Source: a virus. Taken from it: a stretch of 26,884 bases of DNA. Made by a program: the position numbers and the translations under genes. Shown here piece after piece: positions 14,711 to 21,690 of this stretch. The DNA is taken from IMG/VR virus record IMGVR_UViG_3300040781_000266, positions 1 through 26,884 of that record; one strand, written 5' to 3'. Under the pieces are notes generated by a model that was not told the DNA's origin, searched no databases, and saw nothing but the letters and a program-made list of their open reading frames with translations. How positions within the stretch are numbered: the stretch's first letter is position 1; the number at the start of each line of letters is the position of its first letter.

Positions 14711-14727
14711 CGGGGCGGGGCGGGCGC
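14711..14727. repeat. GC-rich CGGGG tandem patch
   Basis: Two CGGGG units followed by CGGGCG, flanked by long AT-rich stretches. It has three G-runs, one short of a canonical four-run quadruplex. Role unknown; notable only for its contrast with the surroundings. Confidence 0.4.
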
Positions 14728-14823
14728 AACCCTGTCTGACCTTGTACAAGAAGTTACATCTTATCTTCTTTTTGCACTTGAATAATTATTACTTACTTTA
14801 CTATCCTTCCTTTCATTACTGAT

Positions 14824-15000
14824 GTGAATATTATTTTCATAATAGATGATAGATTTTATTTATTTATCATTCTAGTTCTTTAATCAAGTGAATATTTTTA
14901 TATTATTAATTCTTTAATCATAATTCTTTTAAGTGAATATATTATTTTATTTATTTACTTTTCATTCATTAAAAAAATTAATAATATATTTCTTTAATCA
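14824..15000 (+). repeat. Alternating short direct repeats (iteron-like)
   Basis: GTGAATAT occurs at 14824, 14888 and 14933. TTCTTTAATCA occurs at 14876, 14910 and 14990, alternating with it. Three exact copies of an 11-mer within 125 bases is unlikely by chance, even in AT-rich DNA. Spacing is irregular (about 34 and 80 bases between 11-mers). This could be a protein-binding array for initiation or regulation. Confidence 0.5.
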
Positions 15001-15243
15001 CCTGTGATAGATTATAAACACTCGACCGTAGGTCTCGCTTTTTCTTTCCTATTCATTTCCCTCCCGTGCGGACGTGAAAGAAAGAATATTAGAACTTGAA
15101 CAAATAATACTTTCTTTTCTTTCTTTTTTTTTATTTTATGAAGTTTAATAAAAATCTAACTTAGTGAGCGTAGCGAGCTAATTAGTATTTTTATCATCCA
15201 TATTGTTAAACCTTTAAAACTTTTTAAACTTTTCTTTATAATA

Positions 15244-15265
15244 ATATATCTCTTAGGAGATATAT
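15244..15265. repeat. Hairpin ATATATCTC-TTAG-GAGATATAT
   Basis: Perfect nine-base inverted repeat around a four-base loop, immediately before a GC-rich patch. It has no T-run typical of an intrinsic terminator. It may be a structural element of the control region. Confidence 0.5.
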
Positions 15266-15280
15266 ATTATATATCCTAGA

Positions 15281-15310
15281 ACGCGCGCGCGGACGTACGT
15301 CACGCACGTA
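15281..15310. other. CpG-rich alternating purine-pyrimidine island
   Basis: Contains ACGCGCGCGC followed by GGACGTACGT and CACGCACGTA. This is a 30-base block of mostly alternating purine/pyrimidine with many CG steps inside AT-rich DNA. Such sequence can adopt Z-form and often melts differently from its flanks. It sits between two hairpins. Function unknown. Confidence 0.5.
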
Positions 15311-15330
15311 AATACCCCTAAAGGGGTATT
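15311..15330. terminator. Perfect inverted repeat AATACCCCT-AA-AGGGGTATT
   Basis: Nine-base stem with four G:C pairs. The end pair probably opens to give a four-base TAAA loop, and TTTTA follows on the plus strand. It could be a weak intrinsic terminator or an origin hairpin; no gene ends next to it, which weakens the terminator reading. Confidence 0.4.
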
Positions 15331-15884
15331 TTAGGAACCAAGAAAACAACCCAATCTAGGAATTTATTAAATCTTAGGAAAACCATAAAAAATAATGAAA
15401 ATAGTTTTATGTGAAACATCGATATACAATAAATGTGCTTAAATATAAAAAAATATCCTTACCTCTGAGACACAGGCAATTCTTAATAGTAAATAAACAA
15501 AAATAAACTTTCATGTTTAAATTTGGTTTAAAAAATTCATATTACTGATTCATGAACCTAACAAATCTGTGTTTTCTTGTGATATAAAATTTTTATTATA
15601 TCTACCATCTCACCAAGAATATTATTGATTTAAAAAGAAGTGAGTCTTGTTGTAATTCCATATTTCCAGAAATTAGCTCAATTACTTAGGTTTACGACTG
15701 TATTTTATTTTTTTATTAAAGAGAGATAACATATAGTACCATAAAAAGAACTCTCTCGGTTCACAATGATCTTTTACTCATCATGATTTACAGAGCCATA
15801 ATCACGTTTTCAAAGACCAATAATATTTAATATTATAAAAACAATATAAATACTTTAAACGGTATGACGTTATTATATTTTTAT

Positions 15885-15898
15885 TTTGTTGTCAAGAT
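15885..15898 (+). promoter_or_regulatory. Recurrent element variant TTTGTTGTCAAGAT
   Basis: One-base variant of the repeated 14-mer, on the plus strand, 134 bases before dda. A second exact copy lies closer to the gene, and a TTGACA lies between them (15948-15953), so dda may have tandem promoters. Confidence 0.45.
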
Positions 15899-15985
15899 AT
15901 TTTTTAATATTTTTTTATGTTAATTGTTTGAAATGATAAGTAAAAACTTGACAACCCTTTAAAAATCAAGTAAAAGTACATATTA

Positions 15986-15999
15986 TTTGTTGTTAAGAT
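15986..15999 (+). promoter_or_regulatory. Recurrent upstream element TTTGTTGTTAAGAT (dda operon)
   Basis: Exact plus-strand copy ending 32 bases before ATG 16032, with TATTAT overlapping its 5' edge and AAGGTC as ribosome binding site downstream. It mirrors the arrangement before the leftward operon. Probable promoter or leader of the dda operon. Confidence 0.5.
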
Positions 16000-16031
16000 T
16001 TATTTAATTTTAAAATATAAAAGGTCAAAAA

Positions 16032-17213
16032 ATGTCACTTACAAAACCTCAAGCAGATGGAGTTAAAAAAGCAGTTCAATTTTATTTAAATTATAAACCA
16101 GATAATAAAAAACCATTTATTATATCTGGGGTCGCTGGTAGTGGAAAAACGTTCTCTGTAAAATATATAATAAATGAGTTAGGTATTCCACAACATAAAG
16201 TTGCTTTTATGGCATATACTGGAAAAGCTGTTGATGTTATGAATCAAAATGGTACATCCGCTAAGACAATACATTCAACATGCTATAATTGTCGTACAAT
16301 TAAAGATAAAGAAACAGGTAAACCAGTTTTTATTAAGGATTTAAAAGATAATTTAAAAGATATGTATGCATTATTTGTTATTGACGAAGTATCTATGGTA
16401 ACAGATGATATATTTGCTGATTTATTATCATTAGGTATTCCACTAATTGGGCTTGGTGATCATAATCAGTTACCACCAGTTGGACATAATAAATGTCATG
16501 ATTATGTATTAAACCCAGATGTAAGATTAGAAGAAAGTATAAGACATAAAGATGGTAATTATATTCTTACATTAGCTGAGGAAGTATTACAATCTCCATA
16601 TTTAAAAGTTGGTCATTATGGAGATAATGTTAAAATTGTTAATAATGCATCCAGATCAGTTTTTAAAAATGCAGATCAAATTATATGTAATACAAATAAA
16701 ATGAGATCAATAATAAGTAGAAAATTGAGAGGTTATAGAGGTATTGATACAAGTGAAACACCTTTACCTGTTGCTGGTGATAAATTGATGTCAAAGATAA
16801 ATCAATGGACTCGGTCTATAAACTCGGAAATGGGTTGGGGTGAGCTATACCTTATCAATGGTTTAATTGGTTACTCAGTAGATGATTTCAACTCGAATAA
16901 TAATACTTTAAACTTTAAACCATATTATCATAAATCAGTTGCATTTGATGAGGTTAAAACCGATTTTATTCCTTTTGTTGAGGAAACAGATAAAATTGAT
17001 CGTAATATTATGGTTGAAAATTTATATGAGTATGGTTTGCATACATTTGAGTATGCATATGCAATCACAGTACATTCATCACAGGGTTCTGAATTTGATG
17101 ATGTTGTTTTGTTTTTGAGAGATCTTTGGGGTAATAGTGCAATGCGTAAGAAGTTGTTATATACTGGAATAACCAGAGCAAAAAAGAATTTAACAGTTAT
17201 ATTGGGGAATTAA
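16032..17213 (+). CDS. dda: Dda-like SF1B DNA helicase
   Basis: A 393-residue ATP-dependent 5'-3' helicase of the RecD/Dda type. Visible motifs: Q-motif region LTKPQADGVKKA, Walker A GVAGSGKT (33-40), Ia AYTGKAV, Walker B VIDEVSMV (DEVS 118-121), motif III GDHNQLPPVG (142-151), motif V VHSSQGSEFDDV (about 347-358) and motif VI LYTGITRAKKNL. T4 Dda (439 residues) has the same layout; this one is somewhat shorter. In T4 the helicase acts in origin initiation and clears proteins ahead of the fork, which fits its place next to a candidate origin region. AAGG lies before ATG 16032. It heads a plus-strand operon of small genes. Confidence 0.92.
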   Translation: MSLTKPQADGVKKAVQFYLNYKPDNKKPFIISGVAGSGKTFSVKYIINELGIPQHKVAFMAYTGKAVDVMNQNGTSAKTIHSTCYNCRTIKDKETGKPVFIKDLKDNLKDMYALFVIDEVSMVTDDIFADLLSLGIPLIGLGDHNQLPPVGHNKCHDYVLNPDVRLEESIRHKDGNYILTLAEEVLQSPYLKVGHYGDNVKIVNNASRSVFKNADQIICNTNKMRSIISRKLRGYRGIDTSETPLPVAGDKLMSKINQWTRSINSEMGWGELYLINGLIGYSVDDFNSNNNTLNFKPYYHKSVAFDEVKTDFIPFVEETDKIDRNIMVENLYEYGLHTFEYAYAITVHSSQGSEFDDVVLFLRDLWGNSAMRKKLLYTGITRAKKNLTVILGN

Positions 17214-17215
17214 TT

Positions 17216-17518
17216 ATGGAAATATTTACAATAGTGTTTGTAATAATTTTATCTTATGTTATTGGATATATTTTTGGTATTATAGCTCATAAATCATTAT
17301 CTAAAAAGGAAACATCTTGTCCTATATGTGGTCATGATGATAAACATGGTTTAATTACTAATGATGCTAAGTTCTATCAGAGGATGTATTTTAGAGAAGC
17401 AGATAAATCTAAACGTTATCGAAAACAATCAAAACGTAAAGGTTATATGATTCATTATATGGTTAAAAATGGTTATATTACAAAAGAACAAATTAAAGAG
17501 ATAAGTGATAAAATTTAA
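17216..17518 (+). CDS. 100-residue membrane-anchored CxxC protein
   Basis: Starts two bases after dda, with GGGGA seven bases before the ATG. Residues about 3-25 form a hydrophobic helix (IFTIVFVIILSYVIGYIFGI). This is followed by CPICGHDDKHG, a single CxxC with nearby His residues that could bind zinc as a half ribbon or through dimerisation. The C-terminal region is basic and helical (DKSKRYRKQSKRKG...) and could contact nucleic acid at the membrane. No family is recognised. Confidence 0.6.
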   Translation: MEIFTIVFVIILSYVIGYIFGIIAHKSLSKKETSCPICGHDDKHGLITNDAKFYQRMYFREADKSKRYRKQSKRKGYMIHYMVKNGYITKEQIKEISDKI

Positions 17519-17530
17519 AGGGGATTAAAA

Positions 17531-18130
17531 ATGGCATCAATTAGATTAACAAATGATCGTAAGAAAGATTTAGTAAATATAATAATAGATGAAAAATTTC
17601 CAAGAGAGTTTTATCAAGATTTAGAGAAAAAATGTTTAGCTCTGGTTATTGAGTCTAATTTATATCAAAAACTAAAAGATAAATATATTGAAATAGAAAA
17701 TATTTTAGGTGATGATTTACAAAATTATAGAATAGCATACTCTGATCATGTAGATATAGAATATAAAAATGGTGATGTAAATAAATATGGTAATATTGAA
17801 GCATATAGATTTAGATTAACTACACCTAATAAATATTTATTATCAAATGAGATATATTCTTATATAGTCATTAGAAAAGGTAATTATAATATGAATGATT
17901 TAAATTTCAAAAAGGCACATGAAATAGTTAATAATCATTATTATGAAAAAAAGCAAATGAAAGATAAAATTTTTAAGACAATAAGCCCTTATACTACTGT
18001 TAAAAAACTTTTAAAAGATATTCCAGAGTTAACAAAATATTTTTCACATTTAGTAGAACATAAACAAGAAATTCTTCCAATTGATCAAAAAGGGATTGAG
18101 TTTCTTAAAATTTTAGTTAAAGGAGATTAA
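17531..18130 (+). CDS. Nmad5-like protein candidate
   Basis: A 199-residue protein with GGGG upstream of the ATG. It opens with IRLTNDRKKDLVNIIIDEKF followed by a helical region rich in Leu, Glu and Lys. A beta-rich centre follows, and the end is TTVKKLLKDIPELTKYF. The N-terminal 'RLTNxxR..iv' start and the C-terminal 'T..kLl...PEl..yf' block resemble the phage family named nucleotide-modification-associated domain 5 (Nmad5), which is often found in phage DNA-modification contexts. This is a memory-based resemblance at low sequence similarity and could be wrong. The neighbours are small phage genes, not recognised modification enzymes. Confidence 0.45.
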   Translation: MASIRLTNDRKKDLVNIIIDEKFPREFYQDLEKKCLALVIESNLYQKLKDKYIEIENILGDDLQNYRIAYSDHVDIEYKNGDVNKYGNIEAYRFRLTTPNKYLLSNEIYSYIVIRKGNYNMNDLNFKKAHEIVNNHYYEKKQMKDKIFKTISPYTTVKKLLKDIPELTKYFSHLVEHKQEILPIDQKGIEFLKILVKGD

Positions 18131-18131
18131 G

Positions 18132-18443
18132 ATGGGATTATACGTTCAAATAGGTGGGGCATCATTTGAAGAAAAATGTAATGGTTTATTAGATTTAGGA
18201 GCAAAAGAGTTCGAAAGACATGAAAAAATATTATTTAATTTATTAATTGGACTACCAAAAAATATACCAATTTGTGTGGTAGATAATGGAAGATTTGCTG
18301 CTGCTGCTGTTGGTTTTAATAGTGATGAAATAAAATTATTTTCAAATACCGAAGATTATAGACCAAAGAGATGGTTTATGATAGAGTATGATCTATTAAA
18401 ATTACATATGGGTGATGAGTTAGATAAATATTTAAACAATTAA
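18132..18443 (+). CDS. 103-residue conserved-looking phage protein of unknown function
   Basis: The ATG follows AAAGGAGATTAAG, overlapping the end of the preceding gene. The sequence has an N-terminal helix region, then a compact core ICVVDNGRFAAAAVGFNSDE followed by DYRPKRWFMIEYDLL. The VVDNG..AAA and RPR/K-W arrangement looks like a recurring small phage protein type, but no function is known to me. It sits directly before the Acb2-like gene with equal ribosome binding sites, so the two are probably expressed together. Confidence 0.65.
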   Translation: MGLYVQIGGASFEEKCNGLLDLGAKEFERHEKILFNLLIGLPKNIPICVVDNGRFAAAAVGFNSDEIKLFSNTEDYRPKRWFMIEYDLLKLHMGDELDKYLNN

Positions 18444-18454
18444 AGGAGATTAAA

Positions 18455-18862
18455 ATGGCTTTAGAAACGTTAAAAGATGTAAAAAAAATTGGTGAATTTG
18501 ATGTAGTTATAATGGATAAATTAAGAGAACAATATCCAGAAAAATTCAATGAATCAGGTGCAATGGATTATAAATGGTTTGAAAAAGAAATAAGACCAAA
18601 TAATTTTGTATATGTTAGACAAGATGTTAATTCAATTGCATTTACTCTACAAAATGGACCGATAAAAGAGAATGGTGTAAATGGTTGTCAGGTAGATACA
18701 ATTATTGAAGCCGCTAAGATGATTATCGAAGGGTTAAATGAAAAATACCCTTGTATAGAGAATATTAATACAATTACTGCATTAAAAGATGCCCTCTATT
18801 GGTTAAATAAGCGTAAACAAGATAGAGAAAACCGTGGTGTTGAAGGTTTAAATGAAAATTAG
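18455..18862 (+). CDS. Acb2-like (Acb2/Tad1 hairpin) anti-defence candidate
   Basis: A 135-residue protein with AAAGGAGATTAAA before the ATG. The C-terminal part forms two predicted helices: about residues 79-98 (TIIEAAKMIIEGLNEKYPC) and 102-126 (TITALKDALYWLNKRKQDR), then NRGVEG. This two-helix pattern, with A..W.N.R..DR..RGVEG in the second helix, resembles Acb2 (T4 Vs.4 type), a hexameric sponge that binds cyclic nucleotides made by CBASS. An additional N-terminal module (residues about 36-75, with FVYVRQDVNSIAFTLQNGPI) precedes it. It lies at the end of the dda operon, overlapping a convergent gene by four bases. The assignment is by pattern only. Confidence 0.6.
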   Translation: MALETLKDVKKIGEFDVVIMDKLREQYPEKFNESGAMDYKWFEKEIRPNNFVYVRQDVNSIAFTLQNGPIKENGVNGCQVDTIIEAAKMIIEGLNEKYPCIENINTITALKDALYWLNKRKQDRENRGVEGLNEN

Positions 18863-19557
18863 TCAACAAAGAAATCAATAATATTAGCAAACTGAGTTTC
18901 TAATTCTTCTTCTAATTTTTCAATAGCATCAACAGCCTGATTATACATAAACTCATAATTATATTCAGCACCATTAGTAAGTTTTTTAGTATATTTACCT
19001 ACAATTTGCGCCCAACGTAATCTTGATAGTTCGGTTGAATATTTAATAAACCATTGATTATCATACATTGATTCAGCATCAGTTTGTGAAACATCAGTAA
19101 AAACCTCAAGATAAATTTCAAAAGGTTCTATTACTGGTTTATGTCTAAAGAATATATTTTTGGTTGTTGAGTTATATGTGAAGTCATAATTAGGCATGAG
19201 TATTTTTTCAATTGTTTTTATATAATCTTTGAATACTGCAAAGTTGATAAGGTTAGATGACTCATACATTATATTCAACTCAGTTAGAACTAATCTTTGG
19301 AGATTTGGAGTTGAAAATTCATTAAATTTATAATAGCTTGTAACTGCATGAATATAATCAGGTAATTTATATTGCATCTGACCTAAAACAATATCAAGTT
19401 TATATACCGATCTTTCAGACCCGTTATAATGTCTACGAACAAATTTATCAGTAGCATCACCGATACATTCTTTAATTTCATCATCAGTTAATTCTACATC
19501 AATAAGTTCAATACCGAGACGTAATTTTATTTTTTCTATTAATTCTGCTTGTGTCAT
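18859..19557 (-). CDS. Putative virion connector/neck protein (gp13-like)
   Basis: A 232-residue acidic protein with AAGAGG before ATG 19557 and a TATAAATA box upstream. Its N-terminus, LIEKIKLRLGIELIDVELTDDEIKECIGDATDKFVRRHYNGSER, resembles neck/connector-type structural proteins of T4-like phages. In those, a short helix, an 'I.vE(l/v)TD(d/e)qi...i.dAl' block and '.yHydG.er' are common. The middle is beta-rich with a 'LPDYIHAVTSYY' strand. Lone leftward orientation amid plus-strand genes, with its own late-type promoter, fits a structural gene. The exact T4 counterpart (gp13 or other) is uncertain. Confidence 0.5.
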   Translation of the reverse strand: MTQAELIEKIKLRLGIELIDVELTDDEIKECIGDATDKFVRRHYNGSERSVYKLDIVLGQMQYKLPDYIHAVTSYYKFNEFSTPNLQRLVLTELNIMYESSNLINFAVFKDYIKTIEKILMPNYDFTYNSTTKNIFFRHKPVIEPFEIYLEVFTDVSQTDAESMYDNQWFIKYSTELSRLRWAQIVGKYTKKLTNGAEYNYEFMYNQAVDAIEKLEEELETQFANIIDFFVD

Positions 19558-19594
19558 AATAAACCTCTTGATTTATTTATATAAATATATATAA

Positions 19595-19602
19595 TATTTA
19601 TA
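19595..19602 (-). promoter_or_regulatory. T4-type late promoter box candidate (minus strand)
   Basis: TATAAATA on the minus strand, 38 bases upstream of ATG 19557 of the probable structural gene and preceded by G. The spacing is as expected for a T4 late promoter with a short leader. A second overlapping AT-rich match nearby (19580-19587, plus strand) could serve the rightward endonuclease gene. Confidence 0.5.
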
Positions 19603-19632
19603 CTTTTATTGTTATGATTAAAATTAATTTAT

Positions 19633-21309
19633 ATGCCTAAAAAGAAAACATATAAAGAATATATAATTAAAGCTAAAGATATTCATAATAATTTTTATAT
19701 CTATCCAAAAAATCAAGAAATAGAAAATAATAATACAAAAATAAAGATAATATGCCCTAAACATGGAGAATTTGAACAAACTCTAAGGAATCATTTAAGT
19801 GGTCAAGGTTGTCCTAAATGTGGTAATAAAAAAAGAAAAGTAAAAAAATATGAAGATTATTTAATAAAATTTAAAGATGTTTATGGTAATAAATACATTT
19901 ATCCAAAAAATCAAGAAATAAAGAATCATAATAGTATAATTAGTGTTATATGCCCAAAGCATGGTAAATTTAAGGTGAAAGTTCGTTTACATGCTAGCGG
20001 TAATTCTGGTTGTAAAGATTGTTTTAAAGAGAATTTAATAAATACGCATAAAAAAACTTATTATGATTATATTGAAAGATTTAAAGAAATTCATAATAAT
20101 TTTTATATCTATCCAAAAAATCAAGAAATAGATAATTGTAGTGATTATATAGTTATAAAATGTCCTATACATGGAAATTTTAGGCAAAATATACAAAATC
20201 ATTTAAGCGGACAAGGTTGCCCTAAATGTGCTTATGATAAAAGAACCAAAAATAGTTTATTATCTTATAGTGATAATATAGAGGTTTGTAAAAAAGCACA
20301 TGAGAACTTTTATCATTATCCTAAATATCAAGAGTTAGATGATGGTGTTTTTACGAAAATTATGATAAAATGTCCAAATCATGGTTGGTTTAAACAATCT
20401 TTAGATAATCATAAACACGGACATGGATGTTCAAAATGTAATAAATATGGTAAATCTAAAGCTGAAAAAGAAATAGGTGTATTTATTCAAAGCTATGGTA
20501 TTAAAGTAATATATAATAAAAGATTTTCATTTAATTCAAAATCTTTAGAGATCGATGTTTATTTACCTGATTATAAATTAGGAATTGAATACGACGGTAT
20601 ATATTGGCATAATGATCAGTTAAAATCAAAAAATTATCATAAAGATAAAAGTGAGTTTTTTAAGAAAAATTTTAACATAGATATTATACATATATTTCAA
20701 AATGAATGGATTTTAAAAAATAACATTGTAAAATCAATTCTTTTTAATAGGTTAAATTTAAATAAAATTAAAATATATGCTCGTAAGTGTGAGGTTAAAA
20801 TAATCAATAATGATTTATATAAAAAATTAGTTAAAGAGAACCATCTACAAGGTTATATAAGATCAGATAAAATATATGCTTTATATTATGAAAATAAGCC
20901 AGTATATATTATGTCTATGGGTAAATCGAGATATAATAAAAATTATGATTATGAAATATTAAGATCTTTTACTATTAAGCAATTTAGTGTTATTGGTGGG
21001 TTTTCTAAATTAATTAAATTTATAGTAAATGATCTTAAATCAACATCAATTATTTCTTATGTTGATTTAAGATATTTTACTGGAGAAAGCTATCTTAAAT
21101 CAAATTTTAAGTTACTAAAAATATCTCAACCAAATTATTTTTATTTTAAGAAAAATACATTAATTTTACATTCTCGTCTTAAATTTCAAAAACATAAACA
21201 GGAAAAAATATTGGATAATTTTAATCCTAATTTATCTGGTTATCAAAATATGTTGAATAATGATTATCTAAGAATATTTGATTGTGGTAATGCTGTATAT
21301 ATATATTAA
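19633..21309 (+). CDS. Homing endonuclease: zinc-ribbon repeats plus Vsr-like nuclease domain
   Basis: A 558-residue protein. Residues 1-270 contain four repeats of about 65-70 residues, each with YPKNQEI-type and CPxHGxF...H..G.GCxxC motifs (cysteine/histidine sets at about 41-63, 107-130, 177-199, 247-269). These are treble-clef-like zinc units of the DUF723 kind, probably for DNA binding. Then SKAEKEIGVFI and LEIDVYLPDYKLGIEYDGIY with WH form a Vsr-like/EDxHD endonuclease core (about 275-360). The C-terminal 180 residues end GYQNMLNNDYLRIFDCG, common in phage homing endonucleases. There is no ribosome binding site of note before ATG 19633. It is a free-standing mobile gene inserted next to a structural gene. 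Confidence 0.8.
   Translation: MPKKKTYKEYIIKAKDIHNNFYIYPKNQEIENNNTKIKIICPKHGEFEQTLRNHLSGQGCPKCGNKKRKVKKYEDYLIKFKDVYGNKYIYPKNQEIKNHNSIISVICPKHGKFKVKVRLHASGNSGCKDCFKENLINTHKKTYYDYIERFKEIHNNFYIYPKNQEIDNCSDYIVIKCPIHGNFRQNIQNHLSGQGCPKCAYDKRTKNSLLSYSDNIEVCKKAHENFYHYPKYQELDDGVFTKIMIKCPNHGWFKQSLDNHKHGHGCSKCNKYGKSKAEKEIGVFIQSYGIKVIYNKRFSFNSKSLEIDVYLPDYKLGIEYDGIYWHNDQLKSKNYHKDKSEFFKKNFNIDIIHIFQNEWILKNNIVKSILFNRLNLNKIKIYARKCEVKIINNDLYKKLVKENHLQGYIRSDKIYALYYENKPVYIMSMGKSRYNKNYDYEILRSFTIKQFSVIGGFSKLIKFIVNDLKSTSIISYVDLRYFTGESYLKSNFKLLKISQPNYFYFKKNTLILHSRLKFQKHKQEKILDNFNPNLSGYQNMLNNDYLRIFDCGNAVYIY
19681..20131 (+). repeat. 43-base exact direct repeat inside the endonuclease gene
   Basis: The stretch 19681-19723 recurs exactly at 20089-20131, encoding the same I-H-N-N-F-Y-I-Y-P-K-N-Q-E-I segment at the start of zinc-repeat units 1 and 3. 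Nearby codons (HLSGQGCPKC) also match, with only silent changes. This indicates recent duplication or gene conversion between repeat units. Confidence 0.85.
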
Positions 21310-21314
21310 TCTTT

Positions 21315-21322
21315 TATAAATA
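21315..21322 (+). promoter_or_regulatory. T4-type late promoter box candidate
   Basis: TATAAATA just after the endonuclease stop and 34 bases before ATG 21349, the spacing expected for a T4 late promoter. It would drive the following 82-residue gene. Confidence 0.5.
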
Positions 21323-21348
21323 CTATAAGATAATAGTTGGAGATTAAT

Positions 21349-21597
21349 ATGACTTTTTCTAGTACTAGTGATATACAAGGATATCCGAAGAATTTATCTA
21401 CTCTTAATACAATAAAAAAGAGTGATACGTTTTATGAATTACCAGTAGCGACAGCACAAACATTTTTTAAAAATGGTAAGTTGTCTAAGAAATATAAAAA
21501 AAAATTAAAAGAGTTAAAAGAATCATCAACCGGTAAAGTTTATATTACTTTTGAAAGTTTTATATTTGATGCTGATTTAATAGAGTTTGATGATTAA
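21349..21597 (+). CDS. 82-residue unknown protein
   Basis: Start set at ATG 21349, preceded by TTGGAGATTAAT; the reading frame extends to a TTG at 21337, but that would place the ribosome binding site inside the gene. The protein (MTFSSTSDIQGYPKNLS...) has a Lys-rich middle (KLSKKYKKKLKELKE), an acidic C-terminus and no known motif. A late-type TATAAATA precedes it. The TFSST..I.GYP start suggests a virion or assembly-related small protein, but this is a guess. Confidence 0.6.
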   Translation: MTFSSTSDIQGYPKNLSTLNTIKKSDTFYELPVATAQTFFKNGKLSKKYKKKLKELKESSTGKVYITFESFIFDADLIEFDD

Positions 21598-21605
21598 ATT
21601 TATAT

Positions 21606-21619
21606 TTTGTTGATATGAT
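21606..21619 (+). promoter_or_regulatory. Recurrent element variant TTTGTTGATATGAT
   Basis: Plus-strand variant of the 14-mer in the gap before the SAP-domain gene, about 70 bases upstream of ATG 21691. TATAAT follows 15 bases after TTGATA, so a host-type sigma-70 promoter reading is also possible here. Confidence 0.4.
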
Positions 21620-21690
21620 TTGATTTTTTATATAATCATTATATAATGTTTACACTGGCTAGATCATTATTATTTTTTAAGGAGATTAAA

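Larger units (their letters stand above)
14496..16031. other. 1.5-kb gene-free divergent control region, candidate replication origin
   Basis: Lies between the leftward UvsY/gp46 operon and the rightward dda operon. No convincing ORF or tRNA is seen on either strand. It holds alternating short direct repeats (14824-15000), two hairpins (15244-15265 and 15311-15330), two isolated GC-rich patches (14711-14727 and 15281-15310) in otherwise very AT-rich DNA, and copies of the recurrent TTTGTTG element at both ends. Such a combination suits an origin, a multi-promoter control region or non-coding transcripts. Which of these applies cannot be decided from sequence. Confidence 0.55.

Noticed and set aside
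14711-14727. G-quadruplex in the CGGGG patch
   Set aside because: Only three G-runs are present, so a canonical four-run quadruplex cannot form within one strand here.
15845-15852. Additional TATAAATA in the intergenic region as a late promoter
   Set aside because: It is about 180 bases from the nearest gene, and such octamers occur by chance in DNA this AT-rich; only boxes close to gene starts were kept.
14496-16031. tRNA genes or a CRISPR array in the gene-free region
   Set aside because: No cloverleaf-like arrangement with a T-loop motif was found, and the short repeats are irregularly spaced and too short for CRISPR.
21337-21348. TTG start four codons earlier for the 82-residue gene
   Set aside because: The GGAG ribosome binding site lies within these bases and is correctly spaced for the ATG at 21349.
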